Shown here one piece after another: positions 5,242 through 13,329 of a stretch of DNA of 19,769 nt. The stretch is from Cyanobacteria bacterium UBA11153. GTDB taxonomy: Bacteria > Cyanobacteriota > Cyanobacteriia > Cyanobacteriales > Coleofasciculaceae. The first letter of the stretch is position 1; each line of letters starts with the position of its first letter. The stretch lies in the NCBI GenBank assembly GCA_003511885.1, contig DOIX01000199.1, positions 16,644 to 36,412 on the forward strand, written 5' to 3'. The translations under genes and the position numbers were made by a program. Below the pieces are notes generated by a model, which was not told the DNA's origin, did not search any database, and worked only from the letters and a program-made list of their open reading frames with translations.

Positions 5242-6516
5242 TTAGCATCCCCCTCCTCCTAATAATTCACTATCGGGATAGACTTCGCGTAACCGACGAT
5301 AAACGACTGCGGCGATATCCTGATGCTTCTCATACTCCAAAGCGATCGCAAGATTTTGATATATTTCAGGATTAGGGTGGGAATTGAATTGTTCTAGTAT
5401 AGTTATGACCTCATGTAAGCGATTTTGGCTGTCTAGAAGCTTCACTAAGCGATCGTAGTTTGTAGTTTTCACGACATGACATCTGCGATCCCGAGGATAA
5501 TCTTCGGGAAATGTCTCAATCCCTTTTAAATATACCTGAAGTGCCAAATCCTGTTGTTGTTTTTGTTCGAGTAAGCTGCCCAATGCCACGTAAACCCTCG
5601 GTTCTGTTAAACTGAGATCGATGAGTTGTTTGTAAACATCTATTGCCTCAGTCAATTTTCCTGCACTTTCTAGCTTTCTTGCTAGTGCCCAATAAAGGTT
5701 TTCGGAGGGTAGTTGGGCAATTGCTTCTCGATAGGCTGCAATCGATTCCTCCGGATCCCCATACACATCAAGTACGTCCAAAAATCCCCACCGAATATTG
5801 CGATCCCTAGGATAGCGCATTACCAGTTGACGATAAAGGGCTATTGCTTGTTGTGTCACAGGGAAACTACTTCTTAAAATTAGGTGTTGAAAGTTACTGT
5901 AGACAGTGCTACTCACAGCCGCTTTCCCTAATTCGAGCGCGTTTTCGGGTGTAAGGGGACTGCCCAAGTTATCTTCTAGGAATGTTAATCCTTGTGCCAA
6001 CCGATTTTCCAGGGCTAATCCGATGGCTAAATCTTCATACCCCCAAGGATTGGTGGGATCGTTTTTAATCGCCTTCAATCCTTTGGTAATCCTGTCTTTG
6101 GCAGTTTCCTGTATTTCCGCAATCTTATCGATAGCATAACGCCCTCGATCCCGAAAATAGCGATCCTCAAAGGGTGCATCCAGCAATTTCTCAAAAATTG
6201 CGATTGCGTCTGGAAATTTTCCCTGTGCCTGAAGATTTTCACCCAAATTGATATGGATAACATAGTACATCCAATCGTTCATCGAATCGGGTTGAGGCGC
6301 GGATAAAATTTGGCGATAGAGAATTTCTGCTTCCTGATAGCGCTCCCTATTTTCATAATCTTCAGCCTTCTCAAGCAGGGTTTGCCAATCAGCGGAGTCA
6401 GTTTGGATTTGGGAAATCGAAATGGGGACAGACGATATTGCACGATCCGGAATTAGAGGAATGAGGATAATTGCGATCGATGCTATATAGTTTAATAAAT
6501 GGGAGAATCTAACCAT
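5242..6516 (-). CDS. Exported tetratricopeptide repeat protein
   Basis: A 424-residue protein. The N-terminus (MVRFSHLLNYIASIAIILIP, then a short polar stretch) is a signal peptide or signal anchor, so the rest is likely periplasmic. TPR-like helix pairs follow from about residue 45: EDYENRERYQEAEILYRQIL, LGENLQAQGKFPDAIAIFEKLL, a less regular middle, then PEESIAAYREAIAQLP, RKLESAGKLTEAIDVYKQLI, LLEQKQQQDLALQVYLKGIE and further repeats to the C-terminus. TPRs are protein-binding scaffolds; the partner is unknown. The stop lies at the edge of a 207-bp gap that also holds a MITE. The 87-bp gap to nadB upstream contains a short hairpin, and co-transcription with nadB is possible but not evident. 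It could alternatively be a lipid- or membrane-anchored scaffold; no lipobox cysteine is seen. Confidence 0.8.
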   Translation of the reverse strand: MVRFSHLLNYIASIAIILIPLIPDRAISSVPISISQIQTDSADWQTLLEKAEDYENRERYQEAEILYRQILSAPQPDSMNDWMYYVIHINLGENLQAQGKFPDAIAIFEKLLDAPFEDRYFRDRGRYAIDKIAEIQETAKDRITKGLKAIKNDPTNPWGYEDLAIGLALENRLAQGLTFLEDNLGSPLTPENALELGKAAVSSTVYSNFQHLILRSSFPVTQQAIALYRQLVMRYPRDRNIRWGFLDVLDVYGDPEESIAAYREAIAQLPSENLYWALARKLESAGKLTEAIDVYKQLIDLSLTEPRVYVALGSLLEQKQQQDLALQVYLKGIETFPEDYPRDRRCHVVKTTNYDRLVKLLDSQNRLHEVITILEQFNSHPNPEIYQNLAIALEYEKHQDIAAVVYRRLREVYPDSELLGGGGC

Positions 6517-6543
6517 GGGCAGTCGGACAATTCTTAAACTATA

Positions 6544-6559
6544 GCAACCGCCAGGGCGG
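6544..6559. repeat. Short GC-rich hairpin between nadB and the TPR gene
   Basis: AACCGCC (6544-6550) and GGCGGTT (6553-6559) form a tight perfect inverted repeat about 45 bp downstream of the nadB stop. No T-tract follows on the minus strand, so it is not a classical terminator. Sequences of this CGCCAGGGCGG type are common dispersed repeats in cyanobacterial genomes, as I recall; it may also mark a transcript end. Confidence 0.5.
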
Positions 6560-6603
6560 TTAAGACATTACAAATGACGAAGGACGAATTCAGCAAGCCC
6601 TAC

Positions 6604-8274
6604 TTAATAAATTGGTGATGTTTGCCATACATCTCCTTCTACTACAGTATGAACTTGCCAAGTCTCGGAAGTTTCTGGATAATCGGTACGATAATGTCCG
6701 CCGCGACTTTCGGTGCGGAAAGCGGCACTTTTGAGAATTAAATAACCAATATCTAACAGATTAAGTGTTTCTGTTGCTAGTTTTAATTGTGCCTGGGCGG
6801 CAACTGATTGAAACTGAATATTTTGGTTGGGAGGTAAATTCAGGATATATTTGCTAATCTCTAAATTAGCTAATTGAGAACGCCAATGGCTAACTTGTAC
6901 GATTGCTTCTTCTAAGATGGACTGAGTGCGACAAATCCCGGCACTATGCCACATCACGGCTGGCAGTTTTTTTCTAATTAATTCTATCTCTTCTATTTCG
7001 CCACTCCAATCTTCAGTTTCTATTGCTAAAGATTCTACCTCAGTAATATTAATTGTTTCGACTTCTAATTTGTGTAATTGGGCAGCAAAAACAATACATT
7101 CTAATAAAGAATTGCTGGCTAAACGATTTGCGCCATGGACTCCAGTACTGGCAGTTTCACCAATAGCATATAATCCTTCGATAGAAGTAGCATTCATCAA
7201 ATCTACTGCAACTCCTCCCATCCAATAATGAGCGGCTGGCGCTACTGGTATGGGCTGCTGAAAAAGATTGATTCCCCACTCCTGACATTTTTGGATAATA
7301 TTTGGGAAACGATAGCGAATTTTGGCAGTTTCAATTCCTCTTAAGTCTAAATAAACATTAGCATTAGCCGGATTAGGGGCCGTTTTTTCTAAATGACTAA
7401 AAATTGCCCGACTAACTACATCTCGCGGTGCTAATTCGCCCTGGGGATGATAGTCAAAAGCAAAACGTCTCCCCTCAATATCCACTAAATGTGCCCCTTC
7501 TCCTCTTACTGCTTCGCTAATCAGAAAATGAGGGGCATCAGGTTGACTTAAAGCAGTAGGATGAAATTGTACAAATTCCAAATCTCGCACCACTGCCCCA
7601 CTCCGCCAAGCTAAGGCTACACCATCTCCAGTACTTACTGAAGGGTTAGTAGTTTTGGCGAAAATTTGTCCGCCGCCACCAGTAGCTAAAACGATAGCAT
7701 TTGCTCTGAGCCAGATGATTTGATTTTCGTGGAGGATGCTAATACCTTGACAGCGATGAGTTTGGGGATTTAGCCATAAACTTAGGGCTAGGGCTTGAGG
7801 CAATACTTGAATGTTGGGCTTTGCCAATACTTTGGCAGTGAGGATATCAACGATCGCGCGTCCCGTGGTATCTTGAGCATGGAGGACTCTAGGGCGCGAG
7901 TGGGCAGCTTCTAGGGTTGTGGCTAGTTTATTTTGTTTGCGATCGAAGGCTACTCCTAGTTTTAACAAAGAATCGATCGCGGATGGGGCATTTTCTACCA
8001 GAAATTCTACAGCAGCGCGATCGCAAATACCAGCCCCTGCGTGTAAAGTATCTTTGAGATGAAGTTGAGGGGAATCATCGTCTCCTATCGCTGCGGCTAT
8101 TCCTCCTTGTGCCCATTTACTCGAACCTGTTCTCAGTTTATCTTTACTTACCAGTAAGACGCGATATTTTTCTGGCAGACAGAGGGTAGCATAGAGTCCG
8201 GCTGCGCCCGATCCTACTATAATAATGTCAAATTGAGATGGAAGATTTGATGATGAATAATTAGTTGTGTTCAA
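6604..8274 (-). CDS. nadB: L-aspartate oxidase
   Basis: A 556-residue flavoenzyme that oxidises L-aspartate to iminoaspartate, the first step of de novo NAD synthesis, in the cytosol together with quinolinate synthase NadA. The FAD-binding Rossmann motif is IIIVGSGAAGLYA (17-29), followed by SKWAQGGIAAAIGDDDSP, HSRPRVLHAQDTTGRAI, the active-site region QFHPTALSQPDAPHFLISEA and RGEGAHLV, and the C-terminal FAD contact GLYAIGETASTGVHGANRLA. These fit NadB rather than succinate dehydrogenase, and the length is right. The start is TTG: the codon at 8272-8274 reads CAA on the plus strand, an in-frame stop lies 18 bp upstream, and no in-frame ATG occurs before the FAD motif. It follows the nicotinamidase-like gene after 158 bp on the same strand. 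The gene for NadA is not in the window. Confidence 0.95.
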   Translation of the reverse strand: MNTTNYSSSNLPSQFDIIIVGSGAAGLYATLCLPEKYRVLLVSKDKLRTGSSKWAQGGIAAAIGDDDSPQLHLKDTLHAGAGICDRAAVEFLVENAPSAIDSLLKLGVAFDRKQNKLATTLEAAHSRPRVLHAQDTTGRAIVDILTAKVLAKPNIQVLPQALALSLWLNPQTHRCQGISILHENQIIWLRANAIVLATGGGGQIFAKTTNPSVSTGDGVALAWRSGAVVRDLEFVQFHPTALSQPDAPHFLISEAVRGEGAHLVDIEGRRFAFDYHPQGELAPRDVVSRAIFSHLEKTAPNPANANVYLDLRGIETAKIRYRFPNIIQKCQEWGINLFQQPIPVAPAAHYWMGGVAVDLMNATSIEGLYAIGETASTGVHGANRLASNSLLECIVFAAQLHKLEVETINITEVESLAIETEDWSGEIEEIELIRKKLPAVMWHSAGICRTQSILEEAIVQVSHWRSQLANLEISKYILNLPPNQNIQFQSVAAQAQLKLATETLNLLDIGYLILKSAAFRTESRGGHYRTDYPETSETWQVHTVVEGDVWQTSPIY

Positions 8275-8432
8275 TGTTGTATCCCAATTTCAAAAAAGTG
8301 GTTATTCAGGGAAAGATCTCGATCTACTACCATACAACTTGATTATAAATTAACCTATTTCTGAATTATCTCACTGCTCTAACTAAGAATTGTCATATCA
8401 TTTAACATGGCTGTTTGTAGATAAATGTAGAT

Positions 8433-9173
8433 CTAAAACTTAATAGTATCAGCAATAATAGCACCCCGTTCAGTCATTGTGTATAGTCCGATATGATGAG
8501 CTATTTTCTGGGGATGAATCGCCGTTTTCGGTAGCCCTTGCTGCAGTGCCATTTCTGCGGTGATATTGTGGGTAGCACAACCTTTAGCATAGACGACGAT
8601 ATCTTTTAAAGTTGGCGATAAAGCGTGATTCCGAACTGACAACATCGTAGTCACCAAATCCATTACGCAGATATCAGTGCAAATCCCTACCACCACCAAG
8701 GCTTCCAGTTTGCGATCGCTAATCCATTCTAACAATAGATTACGTCCGGTATCTATGTCAATTGCGCCAATAAAACCATTTATGCAATCTTTCTCAACTA
8801 AGGTAGCTAGGGGGTGATTTTCCAACCATTCTAATTCTGTAACTAGCTTTTCTTCTCCGCTACCCTTCTCGCAATGGGTTGGATAAGGAGGTTCGGGTTT
8901 ACCGGGTTGATGGGTATCTAAAAATACCATTATGGGCAAACCTTTGGCAACGAAAGATTGTGCTAGTCTATTTGTTTCTGATACCATGGTTGAGATTTGT
9001 GCGTCTGGTTGTTGTGGGGCAAAGACATAGCCAATGGTGCAAAAACAATTAACCACATCGACAACGATCAAACCAGTGGGGCGATCTCCTATGATATAGG
9101 TTTGTGGCTCAATGGGTAAAGCGGCTTCAATTGCAGCTAAGGTTGAATCTTGTTTAGTTACAGTCGCGGACAT
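8433..9173 (-). CDS. Nicotinamidase-like isochorismatase-family hydrolase
   Basis: A 246-residue cytosolic cysteine hydrolase. The triad is visible: D39 in LIVVDVVNCFC, K128 in VEKDCINGF and C169 in GICTDICVMDLV. D86 and H88 in FLDTHQPGKPEPP fit the metal-binding part of nicotinamidases, with H100 as a further candidate. The sequence between D39 and the metal site, and the long C-terminal extension with HIGLYTMTERG, resemble plant-type nicotinamidases more than bacterial PncA. Nicotinamidase turns nicotinamide into nicotinate for NAD salvage. The neighbouring nadB supports an NAD role. AAGGA lies 7-8 bp before the ATG. It starts 47 bp after the CinA-like gene, so the two probably share a transcript. 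Other members of the superfamily cannot be fully ruled out without an assay. Confidence 0.85.
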   Translation of the reverse strand: MSATVTKQDSTLAAIEAALPIEPQTYIIGDRPTGLIVVDVVNCFCTIGYVFAPQQPDAQISTMVSETNRLAQSFVAKGLPIMVFLDTHQPGKPEPPYPTHCEKGSGEEKLVTELEWLENHPLATLVEKDCINGFIGAIDIDTGRNLLLEWISDRKLEALVVVGICTDICVMDLVTTMLSVRNHALSPTLKDIVVYAKGCATHNITAEMALQQGLPKTAIHPQKIAHHIGLYTMTERGAIIADTIKF

Positions 9174-9220
9174 AAAGACATCCTTTTGATTTAGTCACAA
9201 TTGAGAAAGCAATCATTCAA

Positions 9221-10033
9221 CTATTCTATATATTCTAGTGAGATTCCGGCATTGTCTAATTCTTGTTTGAGATCTACTATGGCTCGATCAATTCTCTTCA
9301 GTACTTCTTCTGGAAAATTGCTACAGCCAGAAAGAGTTACTTTTAATTTGGTGTCTATCCCAAATCTTTTGGCTCTTGACTTAATATAAACTTGAGGATT
9401 ATTTTGAGAAACAGCATTTAAAATTGGAGCAATAACTGATTCATCCTTCGTCGCCACCATTACTACTTTCTCTAAATAAAAACTATTGCCAAATTTTTCC
9501 TGGAGAATAGGTAGTAAAGACTCTTCAAATATTCCTTTCAGCTCTTCTGGTACACCAGGCAGGTTAATTATTATAGTTTCTTTTACCTTTGAGATTACTG
9601 CCGGAGCAGCTCCTACTGGATTAGGGATTGGAATTGAACCTCTGGGTAATATCCCCATTTTTTCTCTTGCTGGTGTCATTTTTGGATCGTCAACATATCC
9701 TTTTTCCGCCAATTCTTGATATTTTTGAGTCACCAAATTCATTGCTTCTGGATTTAGTGTTAAAGGCTGATTTATACCTTGGGCTATAGCTGCAAGAGTC
9801 AAATCGTCCACTGTTGCACCCATTCCTCCTATTGTGACAATTACCTCAGTTTTTCTTGCCAATACTGCTTGGATTTCTGTGGCAATTGTATCCAAATTAT
9901 CTGGGAGGATGACACAACGATTAACTTGCCCACCAATACCAGTAATTTTTTTGATAATCCAGTGGGTATTAGTATCAAGTACATCCCCGATTAAAAGTTC
10001 GTTGCCGATGGCTAATATTTCTACTGTTACCAT
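9221..10033 (-). CDS. Stand-alone CinA N-terminal (molybdopterin-binding-like) domain protein
   Basis: A 270-residue protein matching only the first domain of CinA: ILAIGNELLIGDVLDTNTHW (7-26), VIVTIGGMGATVDDLT (64-79) and the PAVISKVKETIIINLPGVPEE stretch. Full CinA proteins have about 410-420 residues because a C-terminal NMN deamidase domain follows; that domain is missing here and the protein ends after about 60 residues of the linker-like KOW-type region (VYIKSRAKRFGID...). In full CinA the N-domain has an ADP-ribose pyrophosphatase activity acting on NAD breakdown products in some bacteria, while in other families the fold binds molybdopterin. GGMGATVDD differs from the more common GGLGPTxDD. 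The position directly before a nicotinamidase-like gene suggests a role in NAD by-product handling, but this is inference. A separate complete cinA may exist elsewhere. Confidence 0.82.
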   Translation of the reverse strand: MVTVEILAIGNELLIGDVLDTNTHWIIKKITGIGGQVNRCVILPDNLDTIATEIQAVLARKTEVIVTIGGMGATVDDLTLAAIAQGINQPLTLNPEAMNLVTQKYQELAEKGYVDDPKMTPAREKMGILPRGSIPIPNPVGAAPAVISKVKETIIINLPGVPEELKGIFEESLLPILQEKFGNSFYLEKVVMVATKDESVIAPILNAVSQNNPQVYIKSRAKRFGIDTKLKVTLSGCSNFPEEVLKRIDRAIVDLKQELDNAGISLEYIE

Positions 10034-10114
10034 ATTTTTGTTGGTTTTAGAGAATAATTTTATACGTTTACCTAATAACTTGTCGTAGGAAAGTGGAAAA
10101 ACCTAACCCCCCAG

Positions 10115-10139
10115 CCCCCTTCCCTAGTAGGGAAGGGGG
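10115..10139. repeat. GC-rich 11-bp hairpin, cyanobacterial dispersed repeat type
   Basis: CCCCCTTCCCT (10115-10125) and AGGGAAGGGGG (10129-10139) pair perfectly across an AGT loop. The sequence before it, CCTAACCCCCCAGCC, belongs with it in the abundant palindromic repeat I know from Nostoc- and Oscillatoria-like genomes. It lies in the 170-bp gap between the flavodoxin stop and the CinA-like start and could end or insulate the upstream transcript. Confidence 0.75.
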
Positions 10140-10175
10140 AGAGGGAGGGGGAGGCGGAAATCTTCATCTTACTCC

Positions 10176-10197
10176 CCTCTCCTTTTAGGGGGAGAGG
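10176..10197 (-). terminator. Second hairpin directly after the flavodoxin gene
   Basis: CCTCTCC (10176-10182) and GGAGAGG (10191-10197) form a 7-bp stem with an 8-base loop, 8 bp downstream of the flavodoxin-family stop at 10205. The sequence resembles a partial copy of the neighbouring GC-rich repeat. No T-tract follows on the minus strand, so a role as terminator is uncertain. Confidence 0.35.
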
Positions 10198-10204
10198 TAG
10201 CACA

Positions 10205-10795
10205 TCAGCCCCAACGTTGGGTAACCTCAGCAATCCGTTGTCCAAATCGGAAAGCTGTGAGATAATCCCCTGGATCCAGCTCTAGTTTTCCGTCAACTCC
10301 ACTTGTAACTGAGCCTTGCCCCATCACTCCTAAGAAAGATCCTAATCGATTAACTCCATCATTTTTGCCCATAAAATGACTGGGTAAATCGCCAACATTA
10401 ACCCAAATCATACCATGTTGGGCAGCATTAATAGCTAGGTAAAGGAGGGTACTTTGTTTGTCACCACTCAGACAACTAGAATGGGTAAAACCAGCAGCAA
10501 TTTTATCTTTCCATTCTTGCCTAAACCACACTTCACTAGCAGCATCAATAAACAGTTTAAACTGACCTGCTACACCTCCCATATAAGTTGGGGAACCAAA
10601 GACGATTGCATTAGCTTGGTTAAGCTTTGCTAGAATTTCTGCATTTTGCCATACTCCATTAACAATCTGATCTTCTAAAATTCGTAATAATTCAACTTTC
10701 ACCTCTCCCGCTTGACTAGCTCCTTCAGCTATAGCTTCAGCCATTAAGTGTGTTTTATTAGAGGCTGAAAAATAAACAATCGCCAATTTAGACAT
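10205..10795 (-). CDS. Flavodoxin-family NAD(P)H:quinone oxidoreductase-like protein (WrbA-like)
   Basis: A 196-residue FMN-binding flavodoxin-fold protein. The phosphate-binding loop is YFSASNKTHLMAEAIAEG (8-25), the second FMN loop is VFGSPTYMGGVAGQFKLFID (65-84) and the third is around GFTHSSCLSGDKQSTLLYL. The length and SPTYMGG motif fit the WrbA/NAD(P)H:quinone reductase group, which reduces quinones by two electrons and protects against redox cycling; the exact acceptor is unknown. Four bases separate the NADAR stop from its ATG, so both are almost certainly one operon. No strong ribosome-binding site is visible, which fits translational coupling to the gene before it. It could also be a generic flavodoxin-like reductase. 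Confidence 0.82.
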   Translation of the reverse strand: MSKLAIVYFSASNKTHLMAEAIAEGASQAGEVKVELLRILEDQIVNGVWQNAEILAKLNQANAIVFGSPTYMGGVAGQFKLFIDAASEVWFRQEWKDKIAAGFTHSSCLSGDKQSTLLYLAINAAQHGMIWVNVGDLPSHFMGKNDGVNRLGSFLGVMGQGSVTSGVDGKLELDPGDYLTAFRFGQRIAEVTQRWG

Positions 10796-10798
10796 AAA

Positions 10799-11287
10799 TT
10801 AATTCGCTGAGTGTTTAAAATTTGCTCTTTTTTGATCGACAAGATCATCATAACTTATATGGCGTAAACTGATTCTAACTTCCATTAAGATTTTGCCTAA
10901 ATAATTATGCCCAGTTCCATCTTTACCACAGCCCCAATAGTAGTCTCCGATATCTTTTTGAATAATCATTTTGTCTCCTGTGGATAGGAGAATTTTGCGA
11001 ATATCTTCATGAGTCTGAAACTTACGAAAGACAGCTTGGTGCATGACATTATATTTAATTCTTTTCCAGTCGCTGCGGTGAGGAAGGGCGTGACCTAGTT
11101 TAGCAGATTCTCCGGGAGTTTTTGCCAATCTAATTATTTCGGCATGAGGTGTACCAGCAAATTTCTGGGCTTGATAATAATGTTCTGATGTTGGCCACCA
11201 GAGTCCATCTAGTTCAAAACCATGGAGGGAAAAGTTACAGAAACAACCATAAGGTTTTTCATCAGCAGTGAAGAAATAAATAGTCAT
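10799..11287 (-). CDS. NADAR-family protein (YbiA-like)
   Basis: A 162-residue protein with the NADAR signatures: YGCFCNFS (13-20), LWWPTSEHYYQAQKF (29-43) with the key E35, RIKYNVMHQAVFRKF (76-90) and a C-terminal YYWGCGKDGTGHNYLGKILMEVR (117-138). Known family activities are cleavage of the N-glycosidic bond of toxic riboflavin-synthesis intermediates (YbiA, COG3236) and, for some NADAR proteins, removal of ADP-ribose from guanine in DNA. Which applies here cannot be told from sequence. No DarT-like ADP-ribosyltransferase was seen in the window, so an antitoxin role is not supported locally. The gene is directly followed by the flavodoxin-family gene, four bases away, which fits a flavin-related job. 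A 20-residue basic tail (DQKRANFKHSAN) extends beyond the domain. Confidence 0.88.
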   Translation of the reverse strand: MTIYFFTADEKPYGCFCNFSLHGFELDGLWWPTSEHYYQAQKFAGTPHAEIIRLAKTPGESAKLGHALPHRSDWKRIKYNVMHQAVFRKFQTHEDIRKILLSTGDKMIIQKDIGDYYWGCGKDGTGHNYLGKILMEVRISLRHISYDDLVDQKRANFKHSAN

Positions 11288-11409
11288 AAGTTAGATTGTT
11301 AGTGTTCCTAATTAAAAATGAGGGATGAGAAAGGTATTCTTTTTCTATTATGCCAGGAATTACAGAGCAACTCTACTCATAGAGACAATCGTCGGTTATG
11401 GGAGAGTAA

Positions 11410-11435
11410 AGCACCCCAGCTTTAGATGCTTGGTG
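11410..11435 (-). terminator. Possible hairpin after the first EamA transporter gene
   Basis: In the 216-bp gap between the EamA stop (11504) and the NADAR start (11287), CACCCCAGC and GCTTGGTG can pair around TTTAGAT with one or two mismatches. It sits about 70 bp downstream of the transporter stop. There is no clear T-tract on the minus strand. The rest of the gap shows no feature I recognise; it must hold the NADAR promoter if the hairpin stops transcription. Confidence 0.3.
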
Positions 11436-11503
11436 TAATTTATATATGTGAAATAATCCGGAAAATTAGCCAACTCATTTTCCCCAATTGGAAACCCAGA
11501 CTT

Positions 11504-12451
11504 TTAATCTTCTACTACCTTTATCTCTTCTCTGTCAGAGATTGCCAGGTAGATACCTACCAAAATCACTGCAAATCCCAGCAAGTTGAGGGGGTTTAAG
11601 GTTTCTGAGAACAAAAACCAACCCATTATAGCAGTAACAACAGGACTTAGGAGAAGAATTGTTGCCATTAAACCTGAAGATAACCATTTGATACTATAGC
11701 CGATTAAAATGTGAGCAATAATTGTGTTCATAGCCAGGATTATTAAGGTTAGCCAAGCTGGGAAAGAATTGGGAAATATTTGATCGCCTGTTATCAGTAA
11801 AATAGGAAATGACAAAAGAGTACAAGAAAGGGATGCCCAGATCAATATCAATGTCGGGCTTAACCAAGTGCGAAGTTTTTCGATAGACATTAGATATCCA
11901 GCCCAAAAGATGGCTGAGAGGAATGCCAACCAATCACCTTCTAAGCTGATACTACTAGACATATCGCTGATGCCAATAGCGATTGTTCCCCCCGTTGCTA
12001 CTAGCATTCCAGTGAGAAATCTCTTACCAAACTTGTGAGAAAATAGTGCCCACCCAGCCAATGTCGTAAATCCTGGAGTCAGACAGTGTAAAACTTCTGC
12101 GTTAGCCACAGTGGTTTGATCGATAGACGAAGCCCATAACAGTTGAGTGCCAATAAAAGCTATAGCTAGTATTATAAAAAATATCAATTTTGTGCCAATC
12201 TCAGGAACATTTTTGACGGGAATATTTACTTGTCTAGTTCGTCGGAATATTACCTGCCACAACCCCAAGATGACGGTAGCTATCCAGAAGCGATTAAATA
12301 TCGTGGCATTAGGACTGAGAAAACTTTCACCAATTCGGATCAAAATGGGCATAAAAGCCAAGAAAAATGCGGCAGCAAAGGTGGTAATAATTGCTATTTT
12401 CCCTGATGAACCGACTAAGTGTGTATCTGGCACTTCTGATTTAGATGTCAT
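11504..12451 (-). CDS. EamA/DMT-family transporter, paralogue 1
   Basis: A 315-residue membrane protein with about ten hydrophobic segments and the two-fold repeated EamA layout: first repeat from IAIITTFAAAFFLAFMPILI to about residue 160, second from LEGDWLAFLSAIFWAGYLMS to LLGFAVILVGIYLAIS. The typical end of the second repeat, LLLSPVVTAIMGWFLFSETL, is present. Such proteins export metabolites such as amino acids in the inner membrane; the substrate cannot be read from sequence. The second transporter at 13655 is a clear paralogue with the same motifs. The start ATG at 12451 is used since it lies well before the first membrane segment. The gene follows the secreted unknown after a 191-bp gap that contains an inverted repeat, so it likely has its own promoter. 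Confidence 0.85.
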   Translation of the reverse strand: MTSKSEVPDTHLVGSSGKIAIITTFAAAFFLAFMPILIRIGESFLSPNATIFNRFWIATVILGLWQVIFRRTRQVNIPVKNVPEIGTKLIFFIILAIAFIGTQLLWASSIDQTTVANAEVLHCLTPGFTTLAGWALFSHKFGKRFLTGMLVATGGTIAIGISDMSSSISLEGDWLAFLSAIFWAGYLMSIEKLRTWLSPTLILIWASLSCTLLSFPILLITGDQIFPNSFPAWLTLIILAMNTIIAHILIGYSIKWLSSGLMATILLLSPVVTAIMGWFLFSETLNPLNLLGFAVILVGIYLAISDREEIKVVED

Positions 12452-12577
12452 TCTGTTGTCCGTGTCGAAAAAAAACTAGCTAATTAATGGCTGTATCGCT
12501 TAATCGCGTTCTCAAGATATTTTCTCGGATACAACCTCGAAGCGCGGGCTAGGGAGTTGGGTTTTACGAGCCTTGAA

Positions 12578-12613
12578 GTTAGGCTCACAAAAATTACGAG
12601 CCTAACCTTTTTT
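12578..12613 (+). terminator. Inverted repeat with T-tract on the plus strand
   Basis: GTTAGGCTC (12578-12586) pairs perfectly with GAGCCTAAC (12598-12606) across an 11-base loop and is followed by CTTTTTT on the plus strand. Both flanking genes are on the minus strand, so a plus-strand terminator would face against them and may block antisense transcription. For minus-strand transcripts from the secreted-protein gene (stop at 12643) it is only a stem without T-tract. A third partial copy, ACGAGCCTTGAA, lies just before it. Confidence 0.5.
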
Positions 12614-12642
12614 ACCTTGAATTTATATTTGAGACAAGTCTC

Positions 12643-13329
12643 TTAGAGGGAACAGTAATCTGAAGTTGGTATAATTGAAGTTACTTCAACAACTGAGCCT
12701 TTGCGGATAATGTATTCAGACATACCAACCTCTGACTTATCTGGATTCCAGTTATATGTATAGCCTAAATGAGTCCAGGGATAACCGCCAGGAATTTGAT
12801 AGGAACTTAAAGATGTTTTAGCAAACCAATTCAGATGGCTAGGATCGGTATTTGCAGGAAAAGTTTGTACGCATTCCGTTGCTTGAATATCAGGATTAGG
12901 ACAAGGACGGAAGATATCAGCAGATTGCACTACCATCTCCACAAACTTAGTCTTGCCATTATTAGGCGGTAAACCCAAAAGTTGTTCCAATCGCAGATTC
13001 AAATCCACACCAAAGGTTTGGCATTTTTCCTGTAGCTGCGGGACAATCGTTCCCCAAAGATCAATTCCCAGGGTATTTTGCCCCAGTTGATATCCGGACC
13101 AACTTGTCCAAGTGACCATTTTGACTGAATTATCCACGATGGGAGTAAGAGGCTGAATTTCGCCCTCTTCATAAGTTCCTGCATCCAAAATGGCCTGGTT
13201 GTAAAGCGAGGTACAAGCTGCTAAGGAATCGCATTGGCTTGCCATACTCGCGGGGGTGTAGAAGAACATAAGCAGGGTGAAAACTAGACCCCAGCAGATT
13301 CTTTTCAAAGTATTCCGTGCAAAGTTCAT
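12643..13329 (-). CDS. Secreted protein of unknown function
   Basis: A 228-residue protein with a classical signal peptide: basic MNFARNTLKR, a hydrophobic core CWGLVFTLLMFFY and a cleavage site around PASMASQ. The open frame continues 13 codons upstream to a TTG at 13368, but the ATG at 13329 gives the perfect signal peptide and is preferred. The mature part has several cysteines (CDSLAAC, KCQ, PCPNP, TEC, DYC) that could form disulphides, and aromatic-rich segments such as WTSWSGYQLG and PWTHLGYTYNWNPDKSE. I recognise no domain. It lies between the two EamA paralogues on the same strand, with hairpins on both sides, so it is probably transcribed alone. The position does not explain its function. 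Confidence 0.72.
   Translation of the reverse strand: MNFARNTLKRICWGLVFTLLMFFYTPASMASQCDSLAACTSLYNQAILDAGTYEEGEIQPLTPIVDNSVKMVTWTSWSGYQLGQNTLGIDLWGTIVPQLQEKCQTFGVDLNLRLEQLLGLPPNNGKTKFVEMVVQSADIFRPCPNPDIQATECVQTFPANTDPSHLNWFAKTSLSSYQIPGGYPWTHLGYTYNWNPDKSEVGMSEYIIRKGSVVEVTSIIPTSDYCSL

Noticed and set aside
6926..7228. 100-codon plus-strand frame inside nadB
   Set aside because: Antisense shadow of the strongly supported nadB gene.
10799..11287. DarT/NADAR-type toxin-antitoxin pair
   Set aside because: No ADP-ribosyltransferase gene lies next to the NADAR gene; the neighbours are a flavodoxin and a transporter.
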